The notes under the pieces: model-generated
Told to the model about the DNA's origin: nothing
The model's input: the letters and a program-made list of their open reading frames with translations, nothing else
Databases searched by the model: none
NCBI RefSeq assembly: GCF_947500705.1
Contig: NZ_CANMSY010000002.1
Location: forward strand, 496,001-560,000
Length of the DNA stretch: 64,000 nucleotides
Origin: an uncultured Brachybacterium sp.
GTDB lineage: Bacteria > Actinomycetota > Actinomycetes > Actinomycetales > Dermabacteraceae
Direction: 5' to 3'
Shown here: piece after piece, positions 41,496-49,736 of the stretch
Layout of the letters: the number at the start of each line of letters is the position of its first letter
Position numbering within the stretch: the first letter of the stretch is position 1
Program-made: the position numbers and the translations under genes

Positions 41496-43514
41496 GTGCT
41501 CCAGGACCTGCCTACCCCCGTGCGCCGAACGCCGCTCGCCGTGCTGCTCGCGCTGCTGTTCGGCGCTCTGCTCCTCGCCGGCGCGCCCACCGCCTCCGCC
41601 GACGATCCCGACGATCCCGTGCGACTCGTGATCGCGACCGCGGGGCTCGGCTGGGAGGACATCGACCCCCAGGTCACCCCGAATCTTCAGTGCCTCGCCG
41701 ACCGCTCCGGCGCAGGTGCCATGAACACCACCTCGACCTCGGTCATCTCCACGAAGCGGCAGGGCATGGAGACGCTGCACACCGGATACCGCGGCCTGGC
41801 GGACGAGGCGCCGCGCACCAGCGGCATCCCGAGCCCGGCCCAGGATCAGTGGGAGCAGCTCGGAGTGCCGGTGAGCGCCGTGGACCTCAGTGCGTCTCCG
41901 ACGGACTCCGCGTACACCCAGATCGCCGACGCGCTCGCCGCAGGCGACCTGGTCCAGGTCACCGTCCCCTCGTTGCCCGATGCCGACGATCCAGCCCGCA
42001 CCCAGGCCCTGGTCGCCCTCGACGGCGCCGTCGGCGCGATCCTCGACGAGCTCGGCGGCTGCGAGAGCGCGGGCCTCCCCCGCACCCTGCTGGTCTCCGT
42101 CGCCGCGACCGACCCCGAGCACCCGGAGTCGGTCGAGCAGCCGGGCGCGGTCGCCTCGCGCACAGCGGGCCTGCAGGTCGCCCTCGACACCGCCTTCCCC
42201 GGCAAGGCGCTGACCAGCGGGGCCACCAAGCAGACCGGCGTGGTGGTGCTCACCGATGTGCTCGCCACGATCCTCACCTCCTATGACGCCGCGGCCGACG
42301 GGCTGATCCCCGGCCAGCCGTTCCGCGGCGCCGACCACGACGATCCGCAGCAGCTGGCGCTGGATCGCTCCGAGGCCGCGGCGCAGGTCGATGCCGCGAC
42401 CGTGCCCGCGCTCGGCTCCTGGTTCGTGCTCGGCGTGATCGGGATCGTGATCCTGCTGGTCCCGCCGCTGGCGAGGCGTCCCCGGCTCGCCGCCGTCGGC
42501 CGCGCGCTCGCGGCGATCGCACCGCTCGCGCTCCCGGTGGGGATGTTCGCCTCGCTGGTGCCGTGGTGGCGCGCGGAGCACTCGACGCTGGCGCTGACGG
42601 GCGTGGTGTGGGCGGGCTGTGCACTGCTGTCGGTGCTGGTGCTCGCCGGTCCCTGGCGGCATCATCGCCTGGGCCCGGTGGGAGTGTCCGCGGCACTCGT
42701 CGCGCTGCTGATCCTCGGCGAATCGGCGACCGGGTCGCGGTTCCAGCTGGGCTCGCCGCTGGGGACGCAGCCGATCTCCGGCGGCCGCTTCTACGGGCTC
42801 TCGAACCACCTGTTCGGGATGGTGCTCGCGGCGGCGCTGATGGCGCTGCTGTGCCTGTTCGCGGTGGTGCGCACCCCGCGCGGCCGGGTGATGTGGACGG
42901 TGGCCGTCGGGGCCCTGGTCGCGATCGTGTGCGTGGCCCCGTCGATGGGCGCCGACTTCGGGTCGATGCTGGCCACGATCCCCGCCTTCGGGCTGCTGGC
43001 GCTGCTGGTCTCCGGGATCCGGCCGCGGCTGTGGCACCTCCTCGCCCTCGGCGCGGGCGGCGCCGTCGCGGTGCTGGGGGTCTCGTTCCTGGACTGGCTG
43101 CGACCGGCCGAGGACCGCACCCACCTGGGGCGCTTCATCGACGAGCTGCTCAGCGGCGAGGTGATCTCGGTGGTGGTCCGCAAGCTCGCCCAGAACGTCG
43201 CGATGACCACCGGCTATCCCGCCCTCGCGGTCGTGATGGTGCTCGCGGTGCTCGCCTCGGTCGCGGTGCTGATCCCGGGCCAGCTGCGCTGGCGACGGCT
43301 CGCGGCGCTGGATGCCGAGCACCCGGCCTCGTACTGGGTGCGCATCGCGCTCGTGGTGGGCACGTGGGTGGGCTATGCGGTCAACGACACCGGGCCGGTG
43401 CTGGTCGCGGCGATGTTCGGCATCTGGCTGTGCTACCTGCCGGCGGTGCTGCCTACCGGTTCTCCGCGTCCACTGCCGCGTGCACCACGAGCGAGGTGTA
43501 CTCGTCAGGGCTGA
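41496..43514 (+). CDS. Alkaline phosphatase-like membrane protein, unknown substrate
   Basis: A 672-residue protein. A signal-like segment (TPLAVLLALLFGALLLAGAP, cleavable after ASA) leads to an extracytoplasmic domain of about 270 residues. That domain carries a pattern reminiscent of alkaline phosphatase-like proteins (GWEDIDPQVTPNLQCLADRSG). About nine membrane helices follow, ending YAVNDTGPVLVAAMFG. Similar proteins occur across actinobacteria without a known role. GTG 41496 is backed by a leaderless promoter; GTG 41520 is an alternative. Its 3' end overlaps the convergent glycosyltransferase gene by 62 bp, so the two C-termini share DNA. Confidence 0.75.
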   Translation: MLQDLPTPVRRTPLAVLLALLFGALLLAGAPTASADDPDDPVRLVIATAGLGWEDIDPQVTPNLQCLADRSGAGAMNTTSTSVISTKRQGMETLHTGYRGLADEAPRTSGIPSPAQDQWEQLGVPVSAVDLSASPTDSAYTQIADALAAGDLVQVTVPSLPDADDPARTQALVALDGAVGAILDELGGCESAGLPRTLLVSVAATDPEHPESVEQPGAVASRTAGLQVALDTAFPGKALTSGATKQTGVVVLTDVLATILTSYDAAADGLIPGQPFRGADHDDPQQLALDRSEAAAQVDAATVPALGSWFVLGVIGIVILLVPPLARRPRLAAVGRALAAIAPLALPVGMFASLVPWWRAEHSTLALTGVVWAGCALLSVLVLAGPWRHHRLGPVGVSAALVALLILGESATGSRFQLGSPLGTQPISGGRFYGLSNHLFGMVLAAALMALLCLFAVVRTPRGRVMWTVAVGALVAIVCVAPSMGADFGSMLATIPAFGLLALLVSGIRPRLWHLLALGAGGAVAVLGVSFLDWLRPAEDRTHLGRFIDELLSGEVISVVVRKLAQNVAMTTGYPALAVVMVLAVLASVAVLIPGQLRWRRLAALDAEHPASYWVRIALVVGTWVGYAVNDTGPVLVAAMFGIWLCYLPAVLPTGSPRPLPRAPRARCTRQG

Positions 43515-44799
43515 GCGGCGTGGGCACGGACTCCGGGATGGTGGGCTCGCCGATGTCGAGGTGCGAGGCGATGATCACCGCATGCTCCGGGGTGAAGCGG
43601 CCCTCGACCGGGGCGCTCCGCAGCCGGGCCGCGAGCGTCTCGAGGTCCGTCTCCGCGAGATAGACGACGTCGTCGGGGGCGAAGTCGCCGTCCACCGGCA
43701 GCTCGCGCAGCAGGGCGTCGAGCTCTGCGGCATCCACGTCGCCGAGGGCACGGGTCTCGTCATCGGAGAACTCACCGTTCACGGGCAGGTCCGCGAGGGT
43801 CAGCCGACGCGCCACAGCATGCTCTGCACGCTCGGCCTCAGAGGCAGGCTCCGGGACGACGGTCCAGGTCTTCTCCTCGTCATGGTCCGCGGACCCTGTC
43901 GGCAAGGGTGCGACGTCCGCGGGTTCCAGCGGCTGCGGCACCTCGGCCTCCTCCTGTCCGTCCTCGTCGAGATCCGGGGCCAGGTGGCGCTTGCGGGCGA
44001 GCGCCCGCACCACGTCGCGCAGCTGCGCGGCGCGGTGCAGCTGGCCTCGCAGGTCCTTGCCCGTGGCGCGATGATGGAGCTCGGCAGGGATCTCCTTGAC
44101 CCAGAACCCGCTGCTGAGCGCGTCGATCGTCAGCGAGGTCTCCACTCCCCAGCCCGGAGCGAGGGGGAGGCAGGCCTCCCAGGTCTCGCGGGTGATGCAG
44201 CGGGTGCCGGAGAGCGGCTGGTTCGGCTCCCAGCCGGTCGCCCGGTGGATGCCGCGGCGCGCGGTGCGCACCACGATGCCCATCCCCGCAGCACCCTCCT
44301 GCGGGGGCAGCAGCGCGATGGCCATGTCCACGCCCTCGCCGAGCACCGCCTCGACCAGCGGCTGCGCCGCTTCGGCGGAGCCGCCCATGTCCGCGTCGAG
44401 GAACAGCAGGGCGCGCGGCACGGTGTGGCTCGCGTCGATCACCGGCAGCGGACCGGTGTGGCCGGGCGAGCGCGGTTCGGCGTGCAGCTCCTCGGAGAAG
44501 CTCGCGCCACCATCGGCCCGCTCGGCGTCCTCGCGGATCGCGACCATCTGGGCGCCGGTCGCCATCGCGGCGGCCTTGCCCCGGTTCGTCTTGTGTCGCA
44601 CCACCAGGGCGTCCGCCCCCATGGCGACGGCAGAGGTGGCGTCGGTGGAACCGTCGTCGATGACCACCACCAGGTCCACGCCCGCGATCCTGCGGGCGGA
44701 CTCGATGGTCGCCTCGATCCGCTCCGCCTCGTTCTTGGCGGGGATCACGACGGCCACCCGCTCGGGGCGGTGCGCCGTCAGCGGCCCCGCGGTGCTCAT
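43453..44799 (-). CDS. Family 2 glycosyltransferase with C-terminal triple repeat
   Basis: A 448-residue protein. Residues 1-270 form a GT-A fold glycosyltransferase: VAVVIPAKNEAERIEATI, VIDDGSTD, then the metal-binding LFLDADMGG. An acidic, Pro-rich linker (about 275-335) leads to three tandem 29-residue repeats (339-425) that I do not recognise. The enzyme resembles glucosyl-3-phosphoglycerate synthase-like or mycofactocin-like GT2 proteins, but the acceptor is unknown. Its ATG overlaps the DUF5926 stop by 4 bp. Its 3' end overlaps the membrane protein gene on the other strand. Confidence 0.85.
   Translation of the reverse strand: MSTAGPLTAHRPERVAVVIPAKNEAERIEATIESARRIAGVDLVVVIDDGSTDATSAVAMGADALVVRHKTNRGKAAAMATGAQMVAIREDAERADGGASFSEELHAEPRSPGHTGPLPVIDASHTVPRALLFLDADMGGSAEAAQPLVEAVLGEGVDMAIALLPPQEGAAGMGIVVRTARRGIHRATGWEPNQPLSGTRCITRETWEACLPLAPGWGVETSLTIDALSSGFWVKEIPAELHHRATGKDLRGQLHRAAQLRDVVRALARKRHLAPDLDEDGQEEAEVPQPLEPADVAPLPTGSADHDEEKTWTVVPEPASEAERAEHAVARRLTLADLPVNGEFSDDETRALGDVDAAELDALLRELPVDGDFAPDDVVYLAETDLETLAARLRSAPVEGRFTPEHAVIIASHLDIGEPTIPESVPTPLSPDEYTSLVVHAAVDAENR
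43525..43785 (-). repeat. Three 29-residue protein repeats in the glycosyltransferase
   Basis: PVNGEF (residue 339), PVDGDF (368) and PVEGRF (397) recur at exactly 29 residues. Each is followed by an acidic turn and an amphipathic helix with a hydrophobic pattern. The repeat is clear in protein but degenerate in DNA, so it is old and selected, not slippage. Confidence 0.85.
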
Positions 44800-45626
44800 C
44801 GCAGCGTCACCTGACGGGCGACGATGCCGCCTCGCGCCCGACGCTCGAGGGTGGTCAGCGGCTCGGTCGAGCCGAGCGCCTCTTCGAAGCGGGCGCGGAA
44901 GGCCTCTGCCTCGGCCTCGGCGGCCTCGACCCCGGAGCCCTTCGCGAGGTCCCAGACCGGGATCGACAGGCCCTCGGCGCGGAAGGAGCCGACGTACTTG
45001 GCGCCCTCGCAGATCGCGGATTCGCGGCGGGCGTGGAGGCGGGTGACCGCGTCGATCACCTTCTCCTCGTCGGCGTCGAGCACCCAGCGCACGTGCTCCT
45101 TCGCACCGGCGTCGACCCAGTAGGCGTGGGGCAGGCCCGCGACCGCGCGGGTCTGCATGATCGAGTCGTTCGCCTGGGAGATCGCCTGGTCGATCTCACC
45201 GGTGCGCTCGGCGCTGGGGTCGAGCCAGAACTCGAAGGTGTCCTGCACCTGGAGCTCGAAGTCGCCGCTGAGGTCGAGGATGTCCTGCAGCCGCGGGGCG
45301 TCCTCGTCGAGGGTGACGGTGGTGATCGGGTTGCCGGGTTCGAGTGCGGCGGCGAGCTTGATCGCCTGGCCGATCCCGCGCGAGAGATCGCCTCCGGGGT
45401 AGGCGGCCTGGATGCCGACGGTGACGGAGCCGTCGGTGCGGCGCACCGCGGGCCAGGCCATCGGCAGGATCGTCGCGAGCTCGACGTCGAGGGAGCCGTA
45501 CTCCGCGGTCGTCTTCGCGGCCATCGTCGCCGCCGGGATCAGCTGACGCATGGCCACCAGGTCCGGTTCGTTCGGCAGGCCCTCGAAGGGGCGGCGGACC
45601 AGGTCGTTGCTCGAGGTGGAACTCAT
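44796..45626 (-). CDS. DUF5926 family protein
   Basis: A 276-residue soluble protein. The N-terminus PFEGLPNEPDLVAMRQLIPAATM is the mark of the actinobacterial DUF5926 family. Function is unknown. TAGACT 7 nt before ATG 45626 gives a leaderless start. It overlaps the glycosyltransferase start by 4 bp; such tight coupling suggests a shared process. Confidence 0.85.
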   Translation of the reverse strand: MSSTSSNDLVRRPFEGLPNEPDLVAMRQLIPAATMAAKTTAEYGSLDVELATILPMAWPAVRRTDGSVTVGIQAAYPGGDLSRGIGQAIKLAAALEPGNPITTVTLDEDAPRLQDILDLSGDFELQVQDTFEFWLDPSAERTGEIDQAISQANDSIMQTRAVAGLPHAYWVDAGAKEHVRWVLDADEEKVIDAVTRLHARRESAICEGAKYVGSFRAEGLSIPVWDLAKGSGVEAAEAEAEAFRARFEEALGSTEPLTTLERRARGGIVARQVTLR

Positions 45627-45633
45627 GGGGGCG

Positions 45634-45639
45634 AGTCTA
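45634..45639 (-). promoter_or_regulatory. Leaderless -10 box of the DUF5926 gene
   Basis: TAGACT on the minus strand lies 7 nt before the ATG. It suggests a promoter for DUF5926 and the glycosyltransferase that is independent of glutaminase. Confidence 0.5.
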
Positions 45640-45686
45640 CCGATCCGCGGGCGCATCCCCGCGCAAGGCGGCCTCGAGCAGCATGA

Positions 45687-46730
45687 TCATGGGTGCGTGC
45701 CCACCTCCATCAGCTCCCGGGCGCACTCCTCCAGGTCCCGCGGCACCACGCCGTCGAGCATGTGCAGGGCGAAGTCCTGGCTGAGCCGTTCGAAGAAGTA
45801 GGTGCCGCGCACGGAGTTGCCGTGCAGGTCCAGCTGCGGGGCATAGCTGGCAAGGCCGAAGCGGGAGGGCAGGGCCGCGATGATCCCACCGCCCACCCCC
45901 GACTTCGCGGGCAGGCCCACGTCCCCGACCCAGTCCCCCGCGTTGTCATACATCCCGCAGGTGAGCATCACCGAGAGCACCTGGCGGGCGGCGACGCGGG
46001 AGAACACCTCCTCGCCGGTGAGCGGGTTGGTGCCGCCGGAGGCGAGGGTCGCGGCCATCACCGCGAGGTCCGTGACGGTGGTGAGCACGGCGCAGCCCTC
46101 GACGTAGCCGGCGACCACCTCGGCGGCGTCCTCACTCATCGAGCCGGCCGCTCGCAGCATGTAGGCGAGTGCCAGGTTCCGGTCGGCGGTGGTCAGCTCC
46201 TCGTCGCGGGTCTCCTCGTGCAGCTCGAGGGGACGGCCGGCGGCGGCGTCCAGCACCTCGCGCAGTCGCCTGGTGCGGTCGACCTGGGTGGGACCCAGCA
46301 TGGCGTGGGTGCGGATCGCGCCGATGTTGACCAACGGGTTCTTGGGTTTCTTGGAGTACGGGTCGAGGCTGAGGGCGTTGAACTCCTCGCCCGTCGGCTC
46401 CTCGTCGACCACGGAATCGACGTAGTCCATCCCGTGCAGGTCGATCGCGGCCCCATAGGCGAAGGCTTTCGAGATCGACTGCATGGGGAAGGCGTGGTCG
46501 GTGCCGGCGGAGGTGATCTCCCCGTCGATCGTGCACACGGCCATGCCGAGGTGGTCATCGCGCGCGCCGGAGAGATAGGACAGCTCGGGGATGTCCCCGA
46601 CGGCCTCGGCGCTGCCGGAGATGCCGCGATCAGGCAGGATCGCCCCGATCTCCTCGGAGATCTCGGGCACCGTCGCCGTGGAGAGGGCGAGAGTGAGGCG
46701 GTCCAGGTACGTGGTCAGTGCGCTCGTCAC
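45687..46730 (-). CDS. glsA: Glutaminase A
   Basis: A 347-residue serine-dependent beta-lactamase-fold glutaminase that converts glutamine to glutamate and ammonia. The catalytic S-x-x-K is S85-I-S-K88 in FPMQSISKAF. Further marks are KKPKNPLVNIGAI and SGVGGGI near the C-terminus. It is slightly longer than E. coli YbaS/YneH. The GTG start at 46730 lies 7 nt after TACGGT, a leaderless layout. Confidence 0.95.
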   Translation of the reverse strand: MTSALTTYLDRLTLALSTATVPEISEEIGAILPDRGISGSAEAVGDIPELSYLSGARDDHLGMAVCTIDGEITSAGTDHAFPMQSISKAFAYGAAIDLHGMDYVDSVVDEEPTGEEFNALSLDPYSKKPKNPLVNIGAIRTHAMLGPTQVDRTRRLREVLDAAAGRPLELHEETRDEELTTADRNLALAYMLRAAGSMSEDAAEVVAGYVEGCAVLTTVTDLAVMAATLASGGTNPLTGEEVFSRVAARQVLSVMLTCGMYDNAGDWVGDVGLPAKSGVGGGIIAALPSRFGLASYAPQLDLHGNSVRGTYFFERLSQDFALHMLDGVVPRDLEECARELMEVGTHP

Positions 46731-46737
46731 GGGACCG

Positions 46738-46743
46738 ACCGTA
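46738..46743 (-). promoter_or_regulatory. Leaderless -10 box of glsA
   Basis: TACGGT on the minus strand, 7 nt before the GTG start of glutaminase. The -35 region is weak. Confidence 0.5.
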
Positions 46744-46795
46744 CAGGCCGGGAAACTCCTATCGCACCCTGGCGTCGCTGCGCTTCGTACCGCCC

Positions 46796-48412
46796 TCAGT
46801 CCTGAGGGGTGTGAGTCTCGAGGTCGACGCGGAACGCGCGGCGACGGGCGTAGGCGTGGACCTCGTCGAGCCGCTCGTGCTGGTGCAGCGCCTGCTCCGC
46901 GAGCTCGTGGAAGGTCTCGGCGTCCAGGCCCAGATCCTCGGCGTTGTCGGCGAGGGTCTGCCAGCCGCCGCGCTTGCCGAGCACCGCACTGCGCAGCAGC
47001 TCGGTCTCGAGCACCATCGTCATCGGGGAGCGACTGACCAGCCGGCCGTTGTTCTTGAGGCGGCCCGCGTGCTCTCCGAGCCAGGCGACCGCCTGCCGGT
47101 GGGGCAGTCGACGCAGCCCGAGATCGTCGATCAGCTGCTGGAGGAGGCGGCGCTCGGCACGGATCTGCTCGGCGATCGAGGAGAGCGTGGGATGGACCGG
47201 GGTATCCACGAAGTCGGCCACCATCCGGTCGATGCGCGCCATACCCGCGGTCGCACCGGTGAGGTGGTCGGAGAGGTACAGACCGAGCAGTCCGTCGTCG
47301 ATCCGCGAGGAGGTCCCGGCATGCTGTCCCCCGCCCTCGCCGGCGGTGATCCGGCTGCCTGGGACACGGGCCCGGCGGCTGTCGCGCGGTCGCATCGGCA
47401 CCGAATCGGCCCCCCGGCCCTCGGCCATCCCGTCGAGCAGCTCCATCAGCGCGTCGGCGGCGCTGTGGCGGGGCTGCCAGTCCAGCTCCCGCTTGGCGCG
47501 GGAGTTGTCCATGACCGGGGCGTTCATCGCCATGTCCAACCAGCCGGCGTCGGCCGCGACCAGTCCGGCGCGATGCCCGGCGGCGAGTGCCGTGCGCACC
47601 GCGGGCACCGGCAGCTGGACGGCGCGACCGTGCCCCACGAGTCGGGCGAGGTCCTGCACGCCGAGCACGTCATCGGCGCAGATGTTGAAGGCACCGGGCT
47701 GCTTCCGCACCGCCGCCGCGGCGTAGGCGGCGGCCACGTCCTCGGCGTGGACGGCCTGGATCCGCAGACCCTGCGGCAGCGGGAGCAGCGGCGGGCGGCC
47801 TGCGCGCAGCAGCTGCACAGGCATCCAGCCGCCCAGGAAGTAGCGCTGGATCTCGGAGCCGGCCCCGCCCTGGAAGATCAGTGCGGGCCGCAGCCGGGTG
47901 ACCGTGAGCTCGGGATGGGCGGCGGCGATCTCGTCCAGCACCTCCTCCTGCGCGACCTTGTCGACGCTGTAATGGGAGGTGCGCACGCCCTCGGTCGGCC
48001 AGGACTCGTCCCGGACCTCCCGCCCCGGGGAGGGCGAGTAGGCCCCGACCGAGGAGGCGACCACCAGGGTGCCCACGCCGGCCTCGACGGCCGCCTGCGC
48101 GACGTGCCGCGTCCCCTCGACGTTGACCCGTCGCAGCAGCTCACGATGGCTGTTCGGCTGGATCAGCCAGGCCAGGTGGATCACGGCATCCGCCCCGCGA
48201 AGGACATCGACGAGCTGCTCGGTGGCCTCCTGAGCGGTGGTCGCGGCCCCGATGTCCACCGCTGCCCACTCCGCACCGGCATAGGGCTGTGAGGAGGTCT
48301 CGGGCAGACGGCGTGCGATGCCCAGGACCGAGGTCACCTCAGGGCGACGACCCAGTGCGGACAGCACCTCGGTCCCGACGTTCCCGGTGGCTCCGATGAC
48401 GGCGACTCTCAT
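46796..48412 (-). CDS. NAD-dependent epimerase fused to a ferritin-like helical domain
   Basis: A 538-residue two-part protein. Residues 1 to about 340 form an extended SDR (NAD-dependent epimerase/dehydratase): IGATGNVG binds the nucleotide, the catalytic Tyr-Lys lies in HYSVDKVAQ. After a Gly/Arg-rich linker (about 345-380) a helical domain of about 150 residues follows (DGLLGLYLSDHLTGATAGMA onward). It looks like a ferritin-like bundle as found in small actinobacterial proteins of unknown role. GGGAG precedes ATG 48412. The substrate of either part is unknown. Confidence 0.8.
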   Translation of the reverse strand: MRVAVIGATGNVGTEVLSALGRRPEVTSVLGIARRLPETSSQPYAGAEWAAVDIGAATTAQEATEQLVDVLRGADAVIHLAWLIQPNSHRELLRRVNVEGTRHVAQAAVEAGVGTLVVASSVGAYSPSPGREVRDESWPTEGVRTSHYSVDKVAQEEVLDEIAAAHPELTVTRLRPALIFQGGAGSEIQRYFLGGWMPVQLLRAGRPPLLPLPQGLRIQAVHAEDVAAAYAAAAVRKQPGAFNICADDVLGVQDLARLVGHGRAVQLPVPAVRTALAAGHRAGLVAADAGWLDMAMNAPVMDNSRAKRELDWQPRHSAADALMELLDGMAEGRGADSVPMRPRDSRRARVPGSRITAGEGGGQHAGTSSRIDDGLLGLYLSDHLTGATAGMARIDRMVADFVDTPVHPTLSSIAEQIRAERRLLQQLIDDLGLRRLPHRQAVAWLGEHAGRLKNNGRLVSRSPMTMVLETELLRSAVLGKRGGWQTLADNAEDLGLDAETFHELAEQALHQHERLDEVHAYARRRAFRVDLETHTPQD

Positions 48413-48739
48413 GATGTGCTCCCTCGAGCGCCGCGCGAGGCGCGGCACGGTGGCGGATCCTGCTGGACGTTCTCGGCTGAGCACCCAACGTAGGCACCGG
48501 TGGCCGCGAGGTGAAGGGCTGGGGCCGGACCCCGACCGGTCGGTCTCCCGTTCGGGGAGCGCGCTGGCTCCGCTGAGGGCACGCGAGCTGGAGGTGCGCG
48601 AGCTGATTCTCGTGCGTCCCCACCCGCCGGTACGCTTCCTCCCGGCCCTCCTCCCCCGATGACCTCACGCGTCCCACCAGCGGATCCGTCCGCGTCCTTC
48701 CCCTGGCGGGGCCACGCAGAGCAACTCCCGAGGAGGACG
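48413..48739. other. Intergenic region between divergent epimerase and YdjM-like genes
   Basis: These 327 bp hold the two outward promoters but no gene that I can support. The plus-strand frame is open from 48659 to the YdjM-like start, but the ribosome site at 48731-48736 argues that it is leader. I saw no clear -35/-10 pair. Confidence 0.5.
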
Positions 48740-49522
48740 ATGCCCATGATGGGCGGACATCACGCGATCAGCGGCACCGCCGCCTGGATGGCCCTGGCGG
48801 GTTCTGCCCCGGTGCTGGGGCATGCGGCGGGGCTGGACCTGTGGGACCTGTCCCCCGAGCACGTGATCGCCGGGGCCGTGGTCGCCACCGGCGCCGCGCT
48901 GCTGCCGGACATCGACCATCCCGGTGCCACGGTCTCCCGCTCCGGGGGCGGCCTCACCAAGGCGCTCACGCGAGTGGTCAGCAGGGCGGCCGGGCATCGG
49001 GGAGCGACCCACACCCTTCTGGCCGTCGCCGCCTTCACCGCGCTGGCGATGGTCGTCGACGGGCTCGACTGGCAGGTCCAGGTGCCCGTGCTGGGCGAGG
49101 TCGAGGCCGGCGCCGCCCTCCTGGTCACCCTCATGTGCGCCCTCGGGACCCGGGCCCTGAAGGTGGTCGAGGGACCGCTGCTGCCCTGGGTGGTGGGGCT
49201 CGGCTCGGGAGTGCTGGTCGGCGTCATCGCCCCGGATACCTCCTTCTGGCTCCCGGCCGCCGTGGCGGTGGGGGCGCTGACCCATCTTGCCGGCGACCTG
49301 CTCACCACTGACGGGATCCCCTTCCCCACCTGGCCGCTGACCGTGAGGCCACCGAAGCACCTCGCCTCGCCCCTCTGGCAGCGCAGCGGGGACATCGCCG
49401 TGCCGCTCCTGGGCAACGCCGGCAGCGCACGCGAGTGGCTGCTGTGCACGGTGCTGACCGGCTTCGCCGCCACGACCGTGATCGTGACGGTCGCCGGGGC
49501 GCCCGGGATGCTGGCGGTCTGA
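48740..49522 (+). CDS. YdjM-like (LexA-binding, membrane-bound) metal-dependent hydrolase family protein
   Basis: A 260-residue protein with about five membrane helices. It has the conserved family motifs GHHAISG near the N-terminus, LLPDIDHPGATVS and HRGATHTLLA, whose His/Asp residues form the presumed metal site, and HLAGDLLTTDGIPFPTWP. The family is named after E. coli YdjM; its reaction is unknown. AGGAGG lies upstream; ATG 48740 is 3 nt away and ATG 48746 is 9 nt away, so the latter may be the true start. It precedes the amylase-pullulanase promoter. Confidence 0.82.
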   Translation: MPMMGGHHAISGTAAWMALAGSAPVLGHAAGLDLWDLSPEHVIAGAVVATGAALLPDIDHPGATVSRSGGGLTKALTRVVSRAAGHRGATHTLLAVAAFTALAMVVDGLDWQVQVPVLGEVEAGAALLVTLMCALGTRALKVVEGPLLPWVVGLGSGVLVGVIAPDTSFWLPAAVAVGALTHLAGDLLTTDGIPFPTWPLTVRPPKHLASPLWQRSGDIAVPLLGNAGSAREWLLCTVLTGFAATTVIVTVAGAPGMLAV

Positions 49523-49549
49523 GCACCGCTGGAGGTGCCGGTGATGAAA

Positions 49550-49673
49550 GTTCTTGCAGGTTTGCGCATTCCGTTGAGGACTTCCGGGGCAGGCCGTAGG
49601 GTCGTTCCGACGCATCGCCGCGCTGTCGCGGCAGTTGCCAGGAGCCCTCTTGCAAGAACGTCACGTTCTTGCA
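49550..49673 (+). promoter_or_regulatory. Promoter and LacI/MalR-like operators of the amylase-pullulanase gene
   Basis: TTGAGG (49574-49579), a 17-bp spacer and TAGGGT (49597-49602) form a promoter. Upstream of it, GTTCTTGCAGGT (49550-49561) is repeated exactly at 49665-49676. The downstream copy is half of a perfect 11-bp inverted repeat, TGCAAGAACGT-C-ACGTTCTTGCA (49651-49673). TTGCA-type half-sites are what Streptomyces MalR/Reg1 recognises near maltose and amylase genes. Operators on both sides of the promoter would allow repression by looping. Confidence 0.65.
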
Positions 49674-49736
49674 GGTCTCCGTGCCTCTCCCCGTCGGCTC
49701 CGGCCGGCACCCTTGCCCGGACAGAGGAGTCCCCGC

